The notes under the pieces: generated by a model
The model's database searches: none
Told to the model about the DNA's origin: nothing
Seen by the model: only the letters and a program-made list of their open reading frames with translations
Program-made: the position numbers and the translations under genes
Part shown: positions 50,348 to 58,385 of the stretch, piece after piece
How the letters are laid out: each line of letters begins with the position of its first letter
Position numbering within the stretch: the first letter of the stretch is position 1
Origin: Kiritimatiellia bacterium
GTDB lineage: Bacteria > Verrucomicrobiota > Kiritimatiellia > RFP12 > UBA1067
Length of the DNA stretch: 64,000 nt
Direction: 5' to 3'
Assembly: GCA_017403825.1 (NCBI GenBank)
Contig: JAFRDO010000067.1
Span: 39,469-103,468 of the forward strand

Positions 50348-53143
50348 TCACTCGCTCAAGTCCTTGAGCTGCCGTTCCCAGCCCTCGTGCCCGCCCGTGC
50401 CGCCGATGCAGAGCGCCCAGACCGTCCCATGCGGGTCGTACGCCGCGCCTGGCGCAAGACGCCAAAAGCCGTCAGGCGATCCAGGCGGAGTTTCGCCCTG
50501 CGGCTCAAAGCTCGCGTCAGGATGCTGGTTGCGTCCGTCGTTGGTAAGGAAGTACCTGAACATCGTGCAGGCCGGCGACGTCGTCATGCCGCCCCACCAT
50601 GCGCCGTCGGCTGTACGCACCCACACGTCGCGCTTCGGAGCCTTCCAGAGGTTCGGCACGCCCTTTCGCCTGTCCGTCGCCTTGTCTTTTGCGTACGGAG
50701 CGTACTGGCGCAGATAAAACGCCCTGACGTCCAATGGCTCGGTGCCTATGTTGACGACTTTCGAGAGGTTGGCGATGAAATACGGCCTGTCGGGATGAAC
50801 CGCTATGCTCTGCTCAAGCGCAAAGCCCTGCCGCCCGCCATCGCCGCGGAACTCGCCGGAAACCTTCAGCATGCCCCACCCTTTCTTCTCGGAAAACACA
50901 ACACCTGTCACTTTCGCCATGTCGTACCAGCGCAGGCCACCGCCGTCTTGGCTGTTGACCATCGCGTTGTAGCTGCCGAGCTCGGTTCCTTTAAGCGCCA
51001 CGCGCGAGAAGACTCGTCCGCCGCCTATGCGGCCGGAGAGGACAAGCCCGGCGCGCGTCATCAGCGTGTAGGCATCGCCGTCGCGCGCGAACGTCAAGCC
51101 GCTGGGCGAAGACGGCTTGGGCAGGGAGGCGGCGAACGCGCCAGCTTTCTGTCCCCGAGCCGCCGGCGCAGGGCGCTCCACAGGCAAAGACGCCCGCCGC
51201 CAACGGCCAACGTCTTTCTGCAACGCCGTGAACATCGCCGTGATTTCGGGATATGCTTCCCCCTGAAGATTGATCAGCCCGTAGTTGGAGTCTTCCGGAA
51301 AGTCGTCGCTGATGCCTTCCTCCGGCTCGTCCACCCACATGAAATAGTCATAGCCGACGAGACTCGGCGTGGCGAGCATGGTCTTAGCGAACAGCTCCGT
51401 AGCTGCCGTGCGTTCCCGCTGCGTGCGGAAACGCTGGCCTGCGCCGCCCGTGCAGGGGAGTCCGCTGTCGAGCGCCGGAAAGCTCCACTCGGTGATGAGC
51501 ATCGGACGCTTCACGACTTCGTAGCGTTCGGCGAAGACGTTCGCCATGTGCTTTGCTTTCGCGCCGCTGTCGAGGAACACCACATTCCGGTCAAGGTCCG
51601 CCCATGGATAGACGTTGAACGTCACGAGGTCGCAGTATTTCCCAGCGACCTCCCACACGACATCGTGAGCGCCCCATATGCCGGCGAAACGGGCGCCCAT
51701 CACGAGGTGGTTGGGGTCATGGCGGCGGATGGCGGCTGACGCGCAGCCGAAGTAGCGTTCGGCGGCCATGCGCAAGAAGTCGAGCTTAACCTCAGTGGAG
51801 GGATTGCCTGTCACGCCGCGCTCCTTCAGAAACGCCCGGAGAGCTGCCTTGGCGGAATGCGACTCGGGCTTTTCCATCACAGCGTCGAAAAGTCCCGTGT
51901 CGCGCGCACCGCGTCCCCACCAGGCGAGTTCGTTGTCGATGAAGTAGCCGAAGAGCCAGGGGTCGTTCCTGTTCGGCGCGCATTTCTGCCGGGCGACATA
52001 GTCGCAATAGGCAGGGAAAAGCGGATTGAACACGTTCGGGAAGGCGCTGCACGGGCGATGTTCGTTCGGGCATATCCAGAGGGAGTCGTCGCGCCCGTCC
52101 CAGCAGAGCGAGTCGCCGATCGAGAGGAAGCGTGTGTGGACGAGTCCGCGGCGTTCAAGCGCCGTGTCGCAGCCCGCACCGAGGAGGTTGAAGCCCCATT
52201 CCTTCAAACGCCGGAGAGTGTCAGCCTCCCAATCGCGCTTGTCGGGGAACTTCTTCTTGTTGACCTCAAGATGGACGCTCCTCTTCGTGCGCTGGCTCCA
52301 ATGGCCATTGTAGCGCACGTGGTCAACGCCCATCAGCACAATGCCGCGACCGAGCGGATCTATCGCCCACCAGCGTCCGTCAGGGCGCTGCACTACACGA
52401 AAGAATCCCGTGGCCTTCTCCGTCACATCTGACACAAAGCTGTCGGACGCATACGGAGGCAAGACCTTTTCTTCGCGCGGCCGCGGATCGCTCCACGTTG
52501 CGTCTAGTCCGGCGAAACGTCCGCAGAAGCCCCCGTTCGCGTGGAGCGCCGGACGGCCACACGTCACAGCGGCTACGGTGCCGTCCGCTGCCGCGACGGG
52601 AAAAGCGTACCGCTGAACGAAGAGCGTCCGTCCGGAGGCGTCCCGGACCTCGCCCTGAATGCCTGCACCGTCCGTCGCGAGCGTCAGCACGTATGTCTCG
52701 CCATACCGCCATGAGCCATGCCGTTCGCTGCGTTCGACCTTAAGTTTGTCGTCGTTCTGCGCAAGCCATGTGCCGTTGCGCGACTCGCAGAGTTCGAAGA
52801 ATCTCGCACCCGGCCTTCCGTCGGCGTTCGGCGGAGCCTGCACAAGGGCGAGATGCCAGAAGTTACGGTCGTCGTCAACAAGCGCGACACCGAGCGTGGC
52901 CCAGCCGTTGGTCCCGGCAATGGCGGGCATAAGCGAGGCGGAGACCCTGACCTTAGCGGAGCGCGGCGCATCGAGATACGTGGCAAAACCGCCCATCGAA
53001 GAACTCTCTGCCTCGCCGTCTCGAAACGACCAGGCCAAGGGGTTTGCATTCCACTTTTCAACTGACGCCGACAACTGTGCCGCGCAGGCAGGCGCGGATA
53101 CAAGCAGCATGGCTGCGAACATCATCGCCAGGCTCTTTCCCAT
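50348..53143 (-). CDS. Secreted agarase-like (GH50/GH-A clan) glycosidase
   Basis: The start at 53143 gives a signal peptide (MGKSLAMMFAAMLLVSAPACA). The 931-residue protein has an N-terminal beta-sandwich domain and a TIM barrel. GRGIVLMGVDHVRYNGHW, GYFIDNELAWWG (probable acid/base Glu) and PMLITEWSFPAL (probable nucleophile Glu) lie in the barrel. A C-terminal beta domain follows. The pattern resembles GH50 and related beta-agarases, but substrate is uncertain. It sits between etfB and etfA, where it has no metabolic link. Confidence 0.68.
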   Translation of the reverse strand: MGKSLAMMFAAMLLVSAPACAAQLSASVEKWNANPLAWSFRDGEAESSSMGGFATYLDAPRSAKVRVSASLMPAIAGTNGWATLGVALVDDDRNFWHLALVQAPPNADGRPGARFFELCESRNGTWLAQNDDKLKVERSERHGSWRYGETYVLTLATDGAGIQGEVRDASGRTLFVQRYAFPVAAADGTVAAVTCGRPALHANGGFCGRFAGLDATWSDPRPREEKVLPPYASDSFVSDVTEKATGFFRVVQRPDGRWWAIDPLGRGIVLMGVDHVRYNGHWSQRTKRSVHLEVNKKKFPDKRDWEADTLRRLKEWGFNLLGAGCDTALERRGLVHTRFLSIGDSLCWDGRDDSLWICPNEHRPCSAFPNVFNPLFPAYCDYVARQKCAPNRNDPWLFGYFIDNELAWWGRGARDTGLFDAVMEKPESHSAKAALRAFLKERGVTGNPSTEVKLDFLRMAAERYFGCASAAIRRHDPNHLVMGARFAGIWGAHDVVWEVAGKYCDLVTFNVYPWADLDRNVVFLDSGAKAKHMANVFAERYEVVKRPMLITEWSFPALDSGLPCTGGAGQRFRTQRERTAATELFAKTMLATPSLVGYDYFMWVDEPEEGISDDFPEDSNYGLINLQGEAYPEITAMFTALQKDVGRWRRASLPVERPAPAARGQKAGAFAASLPKPSSPSGLTFARDGDAYTLMTRAGLVLSGRIGGGRVFSRVALKGTELGSYNAMVNSQDGGGLRWYDMAKVTGVVFSEKKGWGMLKVSGEFRGDGGRQGFALEQSIAVHPDRPYFIANLSKVVNIGTEPLDVRAFYLRQYAPYAKDKATDRRKGVPNLWKAPKRDVWVRTADGAWWGGMTTSPACTMFRYFLTNDGRNQHPDASFEPQGETPPGSPDGFWRLAPGAAYDPHGTVWALCIGGTGGHEGWERQLKDLSE

Positions 53144-53176
53144 CTTTGACCTCTCTGACCGCATTCCAGCCAGGAT

Positions 53177-53974
53177 CTACTGAAGAAACTTTCTGCCGTC
53201 CAACAGGTCGGCGAGCTGCGCCGCCTTCTCGGTATCGCTCCCCTCCAGATGCACGTGCTCGACATGCGCCTCCGGCGGGAAGATGCGCTTCACCTGCGTT
53301 GGCGATCCGTTAAGCCCGTAGTGCTTTGGGTCGGTGTCGTCAAGATCCTTGAGGGACAGCCACGAAATCTCGCGGTCGGACGTAGCCTTCATGAGCCGGT
53401 ATGACGGCAACCGCGGTTCGAATATGCCCTTCTCGACCGTCATCAGGCACGGATACGGAATCCGCTCGGCGAGCGTGCAGTCGGGGAGGTCCACCGTCAC
53501 CGAAATGGAGTCGTTCGCCACGGCATCGACGGATTTCACGTTGACGACATGCGGGATTCCCAGCCACTCGGCCATCTCCGCGCCGACCTGAGCCGTGTCG
53601 CCGTCCGTCGTCTGCTTGCCGCAGACGATGAGGTCATACGGACCTGTCTTCTTCACGCCCTGCGCAAGAGTGAAACTCGTCATGAGGACGTCCGCCCCGC
53701 CGAATGCGCGGTCCGAAAGGATGACGCCACGGTCCACTCCCATCATGAACGCCTCGCGCACGACGCGCTCGCACTGCGGCGGACCCATCGTGAGGACGGT
53801 CACCTCGGCATCGGGACCAGCCTCGACCTTGATTCTAAGCGCAGTCTCGAGCGCGTAAAGGTCAAATGGGTTCATCTTGGCGGGCACACCGTCGCGCTTG
53901 AGCGTTCCGGTCGTCTCGTCAATCTCGACCTGGGTTGTGCCAGGCACCTGTTTTATGCAGACAAGTATTTTCAT
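53177..53974 (-). CDS. etfB: Electron transfer flavoprotein beta subunit
   Basis: The 265-residue protein starts MKILVCIKQVPGTTQVEID and has MNPFDLYALETALRIK, GKQTTDGDTAQVGAEMAEWLGIP and PYPCLMTVEKGIFEPRLPSY, all diagnostic of EtfB. It lies 11 bp after rpe. It should pair with EtfA (49077-50270) and the FAD-linked oxidase in one complex. Confidence 0.94.
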   Translation of the reverse strand: MKILVCIKQVPGTTQVEIDETTGTLKRDGVPAKMNPFDLYALETALRIKVEAGPDAEVTVLTMGPPQCERVVREAFMMGVDRGVILSDRAFGGADVLMTSFTLAQGVKKTGPYDLIVCGKQTTDGDTAQVGAEMAEWLGIPHVVNVKSVDAVANDSISVTVDLPDCTLAERIPYPCLMTVEKGIFEPRLPSYRLMKATSDREISWLSLKDLDDTDPKHYGLNGSPTQVKRIFPPEAHVEHVHLEGSDTEKAAQLADLLDGRKFLQ

Positions 53975-53985
53975 CGGATGTGGCG

Positions 53986-54648
53986 TTAGTTGGCAACGGC
54001 ATTATACAGACGCAGGCGCATGTCCTCGACGGCGGAGCGCATATCGGCCTGCTTGAAGAGATACGAGCCGGCGACGAACATGTTCGCGCCCGCCTTTGCC
54101 GCAAGAACGGCAGTCTCGGCGTTGATGCCGCCGTCGACCATGATGTCGAGCGCGGGGCGAGCCTTCCGCAGCGCGGCGATCTTCGGCAAGCAGTCCTCGA
54201 TGAAAGACTGCCCGCCATAACCGGGGTGGACCGTCATAGCAAGCACTTCATCGACTTCATCAAGATACGGCACGATGCGCTCGAACGGCGTCTCGGGATT
54301 GAACACGAGCGCGTTCCTGAGACCCAATTCGCGGATGCGCCGCAACTCGCGATGGACGTCGCAGTCGGCCTCGACATGTATCTGGATAGTCTGCGCCCCA
54401 GCCTTTGCGAACGTCTCCAGATAAAGGTCGGGGCGCGACATCATCAGGTGAACGTTGCGATAAAAGCCTGGTGCAGTCTTGCGGGCTAGCGCGACGACGT
54501 CAGGGCCAAACGAGAGATTGGGCACGAAGTGAGCGTCCATGACGTCGAGATGCAACGCTTCCGCGCCCGACGCCTCCGCGCGCAGGATCTCCTCGCCCAG
54601 CCGCCCGAAGTCAGCGGCAAGCAGCGACGGCAGGATGTGTATCTTCAT
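53986..54648 (-). CDS. rpe: Ribulose-phosphate 3-epimerase
   Basis: The 220-residue TIM-barrel enzyme interconverts ribulose-5- and xylulose-5-phosphate. Motifs: LPSLLAADFGRLGEEI, LHLDVMDAHFVPNLSFGPD (metal His/Asp), VHLMMSRPDLYLE, MTVHPGYGGQSFIEDCLPKI and MVDGGINAETA. It leads the etfB operon. Confidence 0.95.
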   Translation of the reverse strand: MKIHILPSLLAADFGRLGEEILRAEASGAEALHLDVMDAHFVPNLSFGPDVVALARKTAPGFYRNVHLMMSRPDLYLETFAKAGAQTIQIHVEADCDVHRELRRIRELGLRNALVFNPETPFERIVPYLDEVDEVLAMTVHPGYGGQSFIEDCLPKIAALRKARPALDIMVDGGINAETAVLAAKAGANMFVAGSYLFKQADMRSAVEDMRLRLYNAVAN

Positions 54649-54678
54649 TGTTGCAGTACCAATCGACGAAGTATATTT

Positions 54679-54687
54679 ATTATATCA
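54679..54687 (-). promoter_or_regulatory. Extended -10 promoter (TGATATAAT) of rpe
   Basis: The minus strand reads TGATATAAT, 30 nt upstream of the rpe start at 54648. It lies between rpe and the left end of the transposase element. Confidence 0.55.
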
Positions 54688-54712
54688 AACCTCCTTGTAA
54701 TGGCGCAACCGT

Positions 54713-54745
54713 TGAGAAACCAGGTCTGACCTTGTTTCTCATTTT
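54713..54745. repeat. Left REP-like hairpin
   Basis: TGAGAAA and TTTCTCA form an outer 7-bp stem, with AGGTC/GACCT as inner 5-bp stem, giving a nested hairpin. The right end of the element carries the same hairpin in inverted orientation. Confidence 0.7.
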
Positions 54746-55812
54746 GGAAGAATCCAAGGCCCCGCATATCTCTCCTGCTTTATCAAGCCTCGGCGCTTCA
54801 ATCCGCCAATCAGCCTATAAGTCGTGCTAATCGCAATGCCCATACACTCCGCAATCTGCGGAACTTCCAAATCTGGATTCGCCGACAACATAGCGAGAAC
54901 CACTTCTTCTTTCAATCCCTTCTTCGACTTCGTCGCCGCCCCCGACATTTTCTCGACCTTCAGCGCGATTGACGCCTTCTGCACTTTTTCCAACATAGCC
55001 AACTTCTGGGCAATCATCGCCTCCGTCGTCAGATGATCCGCCGGAACCTCATATCCCGCCGCCCTCTTCCGTGCAATTTCCTCCGCACGACGTAGCTTTT
55101 CCTCTTCAAGCAACGCCTCAAGCAAGGATTCGTGCATCTCAACGATTTCTGAATCGGACACCTCATCTCCGTATACAAGCCTCATGCCATGAATTGCTGT
55201 CGGATCGCCCTTGCGAAATGCGGAATAACTGCTCCACGCATAGCCGTCAAAACGATCCGCCACTGCACCGCGAATCGGGTTCAGATGAATATAACCCAAG
55301 CACTTCGACATCTCGGAAAACGTATGCGCAACAAGCCTGTCGTAGTAGGCAGACTCCCAGAGCGTCCCCCTGTGCGAATGCCGCCTGTTGTACTCCTCAG
55401 TAAACCACTGCTTGACAATCTTCATGAAACTACCTACATTGTACATGCGTCGACGCTGGTGGTCGAGCCATTCCGAAACACGTCTCTCTCCCAACTCGCC
55501 TTCCATCCTCCAAACGGCAAACTCATTCGCCACGCTTTCTGCAGCGGCATTTCCCTTCAGCAAACCATACCTTCTCAGCACCTCCGCCTCGTCCACAAAC
55601 GACGGTATCGGCAAGTATACCAAGAGATGGAAGTGATTGGTCATAACACACCATCCGAGCAGCTCAACGCCTGAGAACTGAGCCACGCGGCGCACGATTT
55701 CAAGAAAGTCCATCCGTTCGCTTTCCTCTAGAAAGTAGACGCGATGGGCTATTCTACTGACCAAATGGTGGACAGTATCTGGATTCTTGTTTCTGTTGTT
55801 CGAATTAGCCAT
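54739..55812 (-). CDS. REP-associated tyrosine (Y1) transposase with C-terminal HTH
   Basis: The 357-residue protein has the Y1/HUH domain: VHHLVSRIAHRVYFLEE, MTNHFHLLVYLP (HUH motif), FMKIVKQWFTEEYNRRHSHRGTLWESAYYDRLV (Tyr region) and YIHLNPIRGAVADRFDGYAWSSY. The C-terminal third is helical and ends in a HTH (LEVPQIAECMGIAISTTYRLIGGLKRRG). The intact frame suggests the gene may be active. Confidence 0.88.
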   Translation of the reverse strand: MANSNNRNKNPDTVHHLVSRIAHRVYFLEESERMDFLEIVRRVAQFSGVELLGWCVMTNHFHLLVYLPIPSFVDEAEVLRRYGLLKGNAAAESVANEFAVWRMEGELGERRVSEWLDHQRRRMYNVGSFMKIVKQWFTEEYNRRHSHRGTLWESAYYDRLVAHTFSEMSKCLGYIHLNPIRGAVADRFDGYAWSSYSAFRKGDPTAIHGMRLVYGDEVSDSEIVEMHESLLEALLEEEKLRRAEEIARKRAAGYEVPADHLTTEAMIAQKLAMLEKVQKASIALKVEKMSGAATKSKKGLKEEVVLAMLSANPDLEVPQIAECMGIAISTTYRLIGGLKRRGLIKQERYAGPWILPK

Positions 55813-55827
55813 TTCAGTGCTTTCTCA

Positions 55828-55860
55828 AAAATGAGAAAGTAGGTCAGACCTGGTTTCTCA
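55828..55860. repeat. Right REP-like hairpin
   Basis: Inverted copy of the left hairpin, with the outer 20 bp identical. An extra hairpin (TTTCTCA/TGAGAAA around AAA, about 55821-55838) overlaps its inner edge. Confidence 0.7.
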
Positions 55861-55878
55861 TTGGTATAATTGTACCAA
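55861..55878. promoter_or_regulatory. Palindromic TTGGTA-N6-TACCAA element next to the transposase unit
   Basis: The sequence is a perfect 6-bp-arm palindrome. It contains TGGTATAAT on the plus strand and TGGTACAAT on the minus strand. On the minus strand it could drive the transposase. It may also mark the target site of the element. Confidence 0.45.
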
Positions 55879-55959
55879 ATCACCGCGCTCGGTTTCAAGC
55901 GTGGAATTGCACCGATGGCTCACGGATTTGATCTTGACTCAATGGCCGCAACTCGCTCT

Positions 55960-58341
55960 TCAGCGCGTGATTTCGTAGAGAAAAGTCGCGTTCGCCGGGT
56001 CGGCGGCAACGTCAGCCGTGAAATGAAGCCATCCCTTGGCGATGCGGCAAGGCACTTCGCGCACGCGCTCGCCGGACGTGTCGAGCGCATAGACGCGGAA
56101 ATCGCCCTGCCCGAGTGCCAGCGCCAGCCTGGCGACACAGGCGCGCACAAGATGCGGCGGCTTACCCCAGCGGAGAAGCACCGTTCTCGATTCGTCCTCG
56201 TAGGTGTCGCCGTCGTTGGCCAAGTCGGTCAGGTGCGCGACAAGCATGCGCCGCGACGACGAGAGCGGCATTCCGTCCAGCGAGGTCGCCCACACGGCCA
56301 CGGGGCCCTTGTCGCAGAGTGCAGCGACAGCGCCAGCCATTATCCGTCCGTCCTCGGCAAAGCCTCCGGCCGTCCGCTCCGTCCTGACGGAGAACGCGCC
56401 CGTCTCGCGGTCGGCAACCACCGGTTCACCGTCGCCCGCCGCCAGGTCGCCGCGCAGAAAGAGACACATGGCCACGCGCTCGTCGGCCCGCGCGAGTGCG
56501 TCACCCGACATGGAGAACAGCCCGGACCTCACCTGGTCTAGGTGCGCCATTTCCCATGCGCTCCCGCCCCAGTCGAAGCGCCACGCCCCAGCCCAGTCCT
56601 CGCGCGCCGCCTGTGCGCCAACGACGAAACCCGCCATATGCCGGTATTCGCCCGGTCCTGCAAAGTTGAATTCCGTCGCTACGAACGGCTTGCCGTCAAC
56701 AGCAACGCGCGAACAGAGATCCAAGACATCCGCGCCATGGGCCTTGATCGGATTCGTGTTCAAGCTCTTCACGGGCGGACGCCAGGCATCGCCGGGCCAA
56801 GTCGGATGGTCCCAGTAGCAATGCTCGTCGACATAGTCGTAATGCCTCTCCCGCACTGCGCGGAACGGCTCGCGCTCAAACCCTGAACTCATGTCAGAGA
56901 CGAGCGCCTTTACGCCAAGCTCGTCCTTGAGGAATGCGCGCATTCGCGTGGCGAAGCGCTCCTCAAGCGCTGCGACGAATTGCGCAAATGCATCCATCCC
57001 AGGCGTCTTGTCCCACGGCTTTCCGGACGGAATCTCCGCCATTCCGCAACCCGTCTCCGCCGCCCATGCCTTCCATGCCGCCACATATTCCGGATGTTTG
57101 CGAAGCGTTTCAGCGCCGTCCATGCCGACGTGCCCCTCGTTCACGAACGCGAGGAACGCTAGCGTCGGGTCGTCAGCCCAGCGAAGCCCGGTGTACGGGT
57201 TCACATGCGCCATCCACTGGCGCGCGAAGGCGCATAAGTTGGAGAACGCGCCTTCGCTTACGAGCGTCAGCGCCTTGTATTCGCTCATGCCAAGGAAGCC
57301 GTCCGCATTCTGCCCTATCGAGCGGCGCGGCACCTTGCGCGAAACGAAGAGGTCGGTCGTAACGTACACGCCAGCCTTGCCGCACTCCGCAAGAAGCGCA
57401 TCCATCCTGTCGAGTCGCCCGGGATTGATCGCGGTCCCGTCAGCAGAGCCGTCCACCATGCCGTTGTCGTGGTGATGGAGCCTAAGCGCATTGTATCCGC
57501 GGCGACGGAGCTGGCGGACGAACCTCGCGGCGACTTCCCTCTTCACGAAGTTGGCGTCGTTGCAGATGTTGACGCCGTAGAAGCGGCGCGCAACTCCCGG
57601 AGAATCCTCGAACTCGAAATGTCGGCCGCGCACGATGACGCGGCGGCATGGCGCGACAGTCGGCACGACAGTCGAGAAATCAAGCGCACTTTCATCCTTG
57701 ATTTCGCACTTGACCTTCAATGGGATCCATTCCTCCCCGGCCACAATCTTGAACGGGGCGCGGGCCGAGACTGACACCGGTCCGTCCGCGTCAAGGGCGA
57801 CCGTCACAACGTCATGGTCGCAGTAGAAGCGGAATGTGAACTCGCGCATGTTCCACTCGCGCCCGTCCATCGCGTGCAACCGCACCTCTTCGCCAAAGTC
57901 CAGCCGAAACGAGCGCCCGCGTTCGTCCTTGAAGCGGAACGTCCGCGCCACACGTCCCGCGATATGAATGTTCTTGCCTTTCTTATGCTCTTTAGGAATG
58001 GCATCCGTCTCCGCGTCCGCAATGCAGTACCCGCCGGCCCAGCGCTCCGCATCAAGCGTGAGGACGATGACGTTCTTCTCGCCTTCGCCTCGCGGCGAAA
58101 ACGTCCACCTCAACCTGGGGCACGAGGCGTCACTCGAATCGACCTGCACATTCGCCACGTATCGCTTGAACGAATCGTCTGCCCGGCGTTGCATCGGCTG
58201 GAACTTCGCGTCACCGCCCGTAAGCAGCACATTGCCGCCCTCTTCCGTCTGCAGCGTCCATGATCCAGCCGCACGGCAAACCGGTGCAACCGCCGTCACA
58301 ACCGCAAGGAACGCAAAGGCCTTAAAGCAAGCGTTCCTCAT
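55960..58341 (-). CDS. Secreted GH5-like (GH-A clan) glycoside hydrolase
   Basis: The start at 58341 gives a signal peptide (MRNACFKAFAFLAVVTAVAP). The 793-residue protein has an N-terminal beta domain, then a TIM barrel beginning RRFYGVNICNDANFVKREVAARFVRQL. RGYNALRLHHHDNGMVDGS, the probable acid/base in AFVNEGHVGM and the probable nucleophile in PFVATEFNFAGPGEYR follow. A C-terminal beta domain ends the protein. Substrate is unknown; beta-glucan or mannan are possible. Confidence 0.72.
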   Translation of the reverse strand: MRNACFKAFAFLAVVTAVAPVCRAAGSWTLQTEEGGNVLLTGGDAKFQPMQRRADDSFKRYVANVQVDSSDASCPRLRWTFSPRGEGEKNVIVLTLDAERWAGGYCIADAETDAIPKEHKKGKNIHIAGRVARTFRFKDERGRSFRLDFGEEVRLHAMDGREWNMREFTFRFYCDHDVVTVALDADGPVSVSARAPFKIVAGEEWIPLKVKCEIKDESALDFSTVVPTVAPCRRVIVRGRHFEFEDSPGVARRFYGVNICNDANFVKREVAARFVRQLRRRGYNALRLHHHDNGMVDGSADGTAINPGRLDRMDALLAECGKAGVYVTTDLFVSRKVPRRSIGQNADGFLGMSEYKALTLVSEGAFSNLCAFARQWMAHVNPYTGLRWADDPTLAFLAFVNEGHVGMDGAETLRKHPEYVAAWKAWAAETGCGMAEIPSGKPWDKTPGMDAFAQFVAALEERFATRMRAFLKDELGVKALVSDMSSGFEREPFRAVRERHYDYVDEHCYWDHPTWPGDAWRPPVKSLNTNPIKAHGADVLDLCSRVAVDGKPFVATEFNFAGPGEYRHMAGFVVGAQAAREDWAGAWRFDWGGSAWEMAHLDQVRSGLFSMSGDALARADERVAMCLFLRGDLAAGDGEPVVADRETGAFSVRTERTAGGFAEDGRIMAGAVAALCDKGPVAVWATSLDGMPLSSSRRMLVAHLTDLANDGDTYEDESRTVLLRWGKPPHLVRACVARLALALGQGDFRVYALDTSGERVREVPCRIAKGWLHFTADVAADPANATFLYEITR

Positions 58342-58385
58342 CGGTCTGCCCCTGTAGAAATTTCCAGGCTTGTCGTACCCTGGGG

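Larger units (their letters stand above)
54713..55860. mobile_element. REP-flanked Y1 transposase unit (RAYT type), 1148 bp
   Basis: The unit is bounded by perfect 20-bp inverted repeats (54713-54732 and 55841-55860), extending to 33 bp with two mismatches (54713-54745 and 55828-55860). It holds a single Y1-type transposase. No target-site duplication is seen, as expected for HUH transposition. It lies between rpe and a GH5-like gene. Confidence 0.8.
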
